Shown here: in pieces, positions 6,941-9,213 of the stretch | Layout of the letters: every line of letters begins with the position of its first letter | Position numbering within the stretch: the stretch's first letter is position 1 | Assembly (NCBI GenBank): GCA_944385265.1 | Contig: CALWWO010000030.1 | Span: forward strand, 1 to 9,213 | Direction of reading: 5' to 3' | Origin: an uncultured Oscillospiraceae bacterium | Lineage (GTDB): Bacteria; Bacillota_A; Clostridia; Oscillospirales; Oscillospiraceae | Length of the DNA stretch: 9,213 nt | Translations under genes and position numbers: made by a program | Notes under the pieces: generated by a model | Told to the model about the DNA's origin: nothing | Database searches by the model: none | The model's input: the letters and a program-made list of their open reading frames with translations, nothing else

Positions 6941-7798
6941 TCAATGCTCTATATCCCTGTGGCGTATATTTACGGGATATCCAAGTTGTATTATTTTCTC
7001 CCCGATCTCTTCTGCTATGGCGACTGAGCGGTGATGTCCGCCGGTGCATCCGAAAGCTATTGTAAGCGCGGCTTTCCCCTCGTCGCTGTATCTGGGCAGG
7101 AGAAAGGTGAGCATATCAATCAGCTTCTCCACAAAATCGCCGCTGTCCTTATGCCCGAAAATATAGTCCTTTACCGCCTGATCGCACCCGCTCAGCTCTC
7201 GAAGCTCCGATTCGTAATACGGGTTTGGCAAGAATCGCACATCGAACACGAGATCTGCATCCAACGGCAGCCCGTTTTTGAACCCGAACGATATTATATT
7301 TACGCCCATTTTCAGCCCCTGCGCGTCGCCTATGAACATTTCGCGCAGCTTGTTTCTTAACATAGCGAGCGTAAATCCCGTTGTGTCGATCACATACGAC
7401 GCACGCGCCCTTACGTTTCTGAGCAGATTACGCTCTAATTCCACTGCGAGCTCAAGGCTGAGCCCGTTTTCCATAAGCGGATGTGGACGGCGTGTTTCTT
7501 TATATCTGTTAAGTATCGTCGGCAGCGACGCTGTCATATACAGCACGCTGTACCTGACGCCCGCAGACTGCATCTGATCCAGCGTATTGAACAGCTTGTC
7601 AAACGGCTCCTGCATGCGGACGTCCATAACAAGCGCGACCTTATCATACTTGCCTTCCGCAGTTAAGCAGAGCTCTGCAAATTTAGGCACCAGCTCTATC
7701 GGCATATTGTCCACGCAATAGTAGTCAAAATCCTCCAATATCGCCGCAGCCTGTGATTTCCCCGCTCCCGAAAGTCCTGAAATTATCAATAGCTCCAT
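6941..7798 (-). CDS. rapZ: RapZ/YvcJ family nucleotide-binding protein
   Basis: This 285-residue protein matches the RapZ family in length and motifs. In Escherichia coli RapZ is an RNA-binding adaptor that sends the small RNA GlmZ to RNase E and so controls glucosamine-6-phosphate synthase. The Bacillus homologue YvcJ binds and hydrolyses nucleotides, and its RNA partner is not clear. The N-terminus has a P-loop, GLSGAGKS (8-15), then YCVDNMP (27-33). Further family blocks are ETRRPHPL (101-108), SFGFKNGLP (170-178), FDVRFLPNPYY (185-195) and GCTGGHHRSVA (250-260), the last in the C-terminal domain. It starts at ATG with GGGGAG six bases upstream, 42 bp after murB. Its position next to yvcK and murB fits a role around UDP-GlcNAc and cell-wall supply; that role here is inference. 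Confidence 0.96.
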   Translation of the reverse strand: MELLIISGLSGAGKSQAAAILEDFDYYCVDNMPIELVPKFAELCLTAEGKYDKVALVMDVRMQEPFDKLFNTLDQMQSAGVRYSVLYMTASLPTILNRYKETRRPHPLMENGLSLELAVELERNLLRNVRARASYVIDTTGFTLAMLRNKLREMFIGDAQGLKMGVNIISFGFKNGLPLDADLVFDVRFLPNPYYESELRELSGCDQAVKDYIFGHKDSGDFVEKLIDMLTFLLPRYSDEGKAALTIAFGCTGGHHRSVAIAEEIGEKIIQLGYPVNIRHRDIEH

Positions 7799-7804
7799 AT
7801 ATTA

Positions 7805-7810
7805 CTCCCC
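7805..7810 (-). promoter_or_regulatory. Ribosome binding site of rapZ
   Basis: GGGGAG at 7810-7805 on the minus strand is followed by six bases (TAATAT) and the rapZ ATG. It supports the chosen start, which places the P-loop eight residues from the N-terminus as in relatives. Confidence 0.75.
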
Positions 7811-7840
7811 GCTTGCCGACCGCAGAATTTATACGCGGTA

Positions 7841-8755
7841 TCACTTGATTATTTTTACCTCCGGCTCTAGCATAACGCCGAATTTTTCATAGACCGTATT
7901 TTGCACTAGTTCCATAGTCCTTATCACGTCGTCAAACGTCGCGCCGCCGCGATTTATGACAAATCCGGCATGCTTTTCCGACACGCACGCCCCGCCGAAG
8001 CCCTTTCCCTTGAGCCCTGCCTCTTCTATAAGCGCCGCCGCATATCCGGTCGCCGGTCTTTTGAATGTGCTGCCGGCGCTTGGCATATCAAGCGGCTGGC
8101 TAAGCCTTCTTTTTTCGGCAAGCTCCTTCAGTTTCAGCATTATGGCGAACATATTGCCGCTTCTAAGCTTCATTTCCGACATTAGCACGATATTTTCCGT
8201 TCCTGAAAAAAAGCTGCGCCGGTATCCGAAATTATGACGTTCGCCCTCAATTGTACGCACGTTATTTTCCGCGTCGAGATACGTCGTTTTTACGACGACG
8301 TCCTTCATCTCGCCGCCGTACGCCCCTGCGTTCATTGCAACGGCTCCGCCGAGCGTGCCCGGTATGCCGTGCGCAAACTCAAGCCCTGAAAGCGAATTGT
8401 TCATGGCAAAAACAGCTATGCGAGAAAGCGGCGCGCCGCTTTGCGCATATATCGTCTCGCCGTCTATGATGCCGATATCGTCGAGACCGCCGTACAGCTT
8501 TATGACCACCTTATCAAGCGGCTCGTCTGTCACAAGCAGATTTGTGCCTTTCCCCATCACCAGAAGGTCCAGTTCCATCTCCTTTGCCGTTTGCACCGCA
8601 AACGCGACGTCCTCTACAGTCTCCGGTACCAGCATGATCCTCGCTTCCCCTCCGATGCGAAACGACGTGTGATCTCTCATCGGTTCATGCTCATAAATCT
8701 CCGTAAACCGGCAATTTTCTTTTATCAAATCTCTGTATCGTTTAAATACGTCCAT
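7841..8755 (-). CDS. murB: UDP-N-acetylenolpyruvoylglucosamine reductase MurB
   Basis: MurB reduces UDP-GlcNAc-enolpyruvate to UDP-MurNAc with NADPH and bound FAD, the second committed step of peptidoglycan precursor synthesis, in the cytoplasm. The 304-residue length and the lack of the extra loop region of the E. coli enzyme place it with type II MurB. FAD-domain motifs are HTSFRIGG (29-36), GKGTNLLV (68-75) and FAHGIPGTLGGAVAMNAGAY (128-147). YRRSFF (178-183) supplies the conserved Arg. PSAGSTFKRP (225-234) carries the proton-donor serine S229. FGGACVSEKHAGFVIN (253-268) is typical, and LEPEVK near the end carries the expected catalytic glutamate, probably E299. The ATG follows GGAGAGG. 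It lies 55 bp after hprK and 42 bp before rapZ, with no terminator on either side. Confidence 0.98.
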   Translation of the reverse strand: MDVFKRYRDLIKENCRFTEIYEHEPMRDHTSFRIGGEARIMLVPETVEDVAFAVQTAKEMELDLLVMGKGTNLLVTDEPLDKVVIKLYGGLDDIGIIDGETIYAQSGAPLSRIAVFAMNNSLSGLEFAHGIPGTLGGAVAMNAGAYGGEMKDVVVKTTYLDAENNVRTIEGERHNFGYRRSFFSGTENIVLMSEMKLRSGNMFAIMLKLKELAEKRRLSQPLDMPSAGSTFKRPATGYAAALIEEAGLKGKGFGGACVSEKHAGFVINRGGATFDDVIRTMELVQNTVYEKFGVMLEPEVKIIK

Positions 8756-8758
8756 AAA

Positions 8759-8765
8759 CCTCTCC
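8759..8765 (-). promoter_or_regulatory. Ribosome binding site of murB
   Basis: GGAGAGG on the minus strand lies three bases before the murB ATG; counting from its GGAG core the spacing is six. It supports the assigned start. Confidence 0.65.
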
Positions 8766-8787
8766 GTTCCACCGCAATATCGCGGCG

Positions 8788-8803
8788 CATGTAATCATGT
8801 AAT
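8788..8803. repeat. Tandem duplicated octamer between hprK and murB
   Basis: CATGTAAT occurs twice in perfect tandem at 8788-8795 and 8796-8803, within the 55-bp hprK-murB gap. A short stem (CCGC at 8772-8775 with GCGG at 8782-8785) lies next to it on the murB side. The stem is too short and has no U-tract, so it is not a terminator. No function can be assigned. Confidence 0.4.
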
Positions 8804-8810
8804 ATAATCT

Positions 8811-9213
8811 CTATATTCCCGGATCAAGCTCAAAGTGCTTGTCAAGCTGCTTTGTAAACTCAAGCGCAGAATTATACCCCATCTTCTTCTGTCTGTTATT
8901 CATCGCGGCAACTTCAAAAATGACCGCAAGGTTTCTTCCCGGTGTTACCGGTATCGTTATATGCGGAAGCTTGACGTCCAGGATATCTATATATTTTTCA
9001 TCTATGCCCATCCTGTCGTAATTCTGGTTCTCGTTCCAATGCTCCATGCTTATTACCATATCTATCTCTTCGCTCAGTTTTACAGCGCCTGACCCAAATA
9101 TGCTGCGGATATCTACTACTCCTATCCCGCGCAGCTCAATATAATATCTTATAAGCTCCGGAGCCGTACCGACAAGCTTGCTCGTACCTACTCTTTTTAT
9201 TTCGACCGCATCG
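8811..9213 (-). CDS. hprK: HPr kinase/phosphorylase, C-terminal part (cut by window edge)
   Basis: The reading frame is open from the right edge to TAG at 8811 and gives 133 residues. This is roughly the last two fifths of a protein that is usually about 300-315 residues long. HPrK phosphorylates and dephosphorylates Ser46 of HPr in response to glycolytic state, controlling carbon catabolite repression in Bacillota. The visible part contains LVGTAPELIRYYIELRG followed by IGVVDIRSIFG, which includes the HPrK signature region. PVTPGRN (partial residues 88-94) is the conserved loop needed for the phosphorylase reaction, followed by LAVIFEVAAMN. The end, MGYNSALEFTKQL, is typical of the C-terminal helix. 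The P-loop and N-terminal domain are off the window. An internal ATG at 9059 is not the start, since conserved sequence continues upstream of it. No HPr or Crh gene is present in this window. Confidence 0.95.
   Translation of the reverse strand, partial: DAVEIKRVGTSKLVGTAPELIRYYIELRGIGVVDIRSIFGSGAVKLSEEIDMVISMEHWNENQNYDRMGIDEKYIDILDVKLPHITIPVTPGRNLAVIFEVAAMNNRQKKMGYNSALEFTKQLDKHFELDPGI

Noticed and set aside
6930..7049. N-terminal extension of YvcK
   Set aside because: It overlaps the conserved C-terminus of RapZ, is Arg-rich and unlike YvcK family N-termini, which begin shortly before GGGTGLS.
8772..8785. Possible terminator between hprK and murB
   Set aside because: The stem is only four base pairs and has no T-run, so it cannot act as an intrinsic terminator.
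1..9213. CRISPR arrays, insertion sequences, tRNA or rRNA genes, riboswitches, defence or toxin systems
   Set aside because: No regularly spaced repeats, transposase-like proteins, cloverleaf-like segments or long leader regions were seen. Nearly all the sequence is used by seven housekeeping genes.

Overview
This 9.2-kb window looks like ordinary core chromosome from a member of the Clostridia (Bacillota). The evidence is the gene order hprK-murB-rapZ-yvcK-whiA-dnaE, strong AGGAGG-type ribosome binding sites, an HPr kinase/phosphorylase, and clostridial-type protein sequences. Genus and species cannot be assigned from the sequence alone. Every convincing gene lies on the minus strand, so transcription runs from the right edge to the left.

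Layout, in transcription order: the C-terminal 133 codons of hprK (the start is beyond the right edge); murB, 55 bp after it; rapZ (yvcJ), 42 bp after murB; yvcK (glmR/cofD-like), about 11 bp after rapZ; whiA, whose start overlaps the yvcK stop by one base; and dnaE, 8 bp after whiA. No terminator and no clear promoter is visible between these six genes, so they are read as one operon whose promoter lies outside the window. A 128-bp gap follows dnaE. It carries an extended -10 promoter and a strong ribosome binding site for a separately expressed glutamate dehydrogenase gene, which starts with TTG. A strong, symmetrical intrinsic terminator lies just after that gene. A second, perfect inverted repeat abuts the terminator, and the last 70 bp at the left edge hold nothing that can be assigned.

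Functionally, the operon links carbon-status sensing (HPrK), the UDP-GlcNAc/cell-wall branch (MurB, YvcK/GlmR and, by homology, RapZ), a WhiA-type DNA-binding regulator and chromosome replication (DnaE). The glutamate dehydrogenase joins carbon and nitrogen metabolism at 2-oxoglutarate, but it appears to be its own transcription unit.

I found no mobile element, CRISPR array, tRNA, rRNA or evidence of a new system. The points worth a second look are modest: a complete set of metal-ligand residues in the DnaE PHP domain, repeated octamers around the glutamate dehydrogenase start site, the TTG start, the paired inverted repeats at the left end, and a few small sequence variations.
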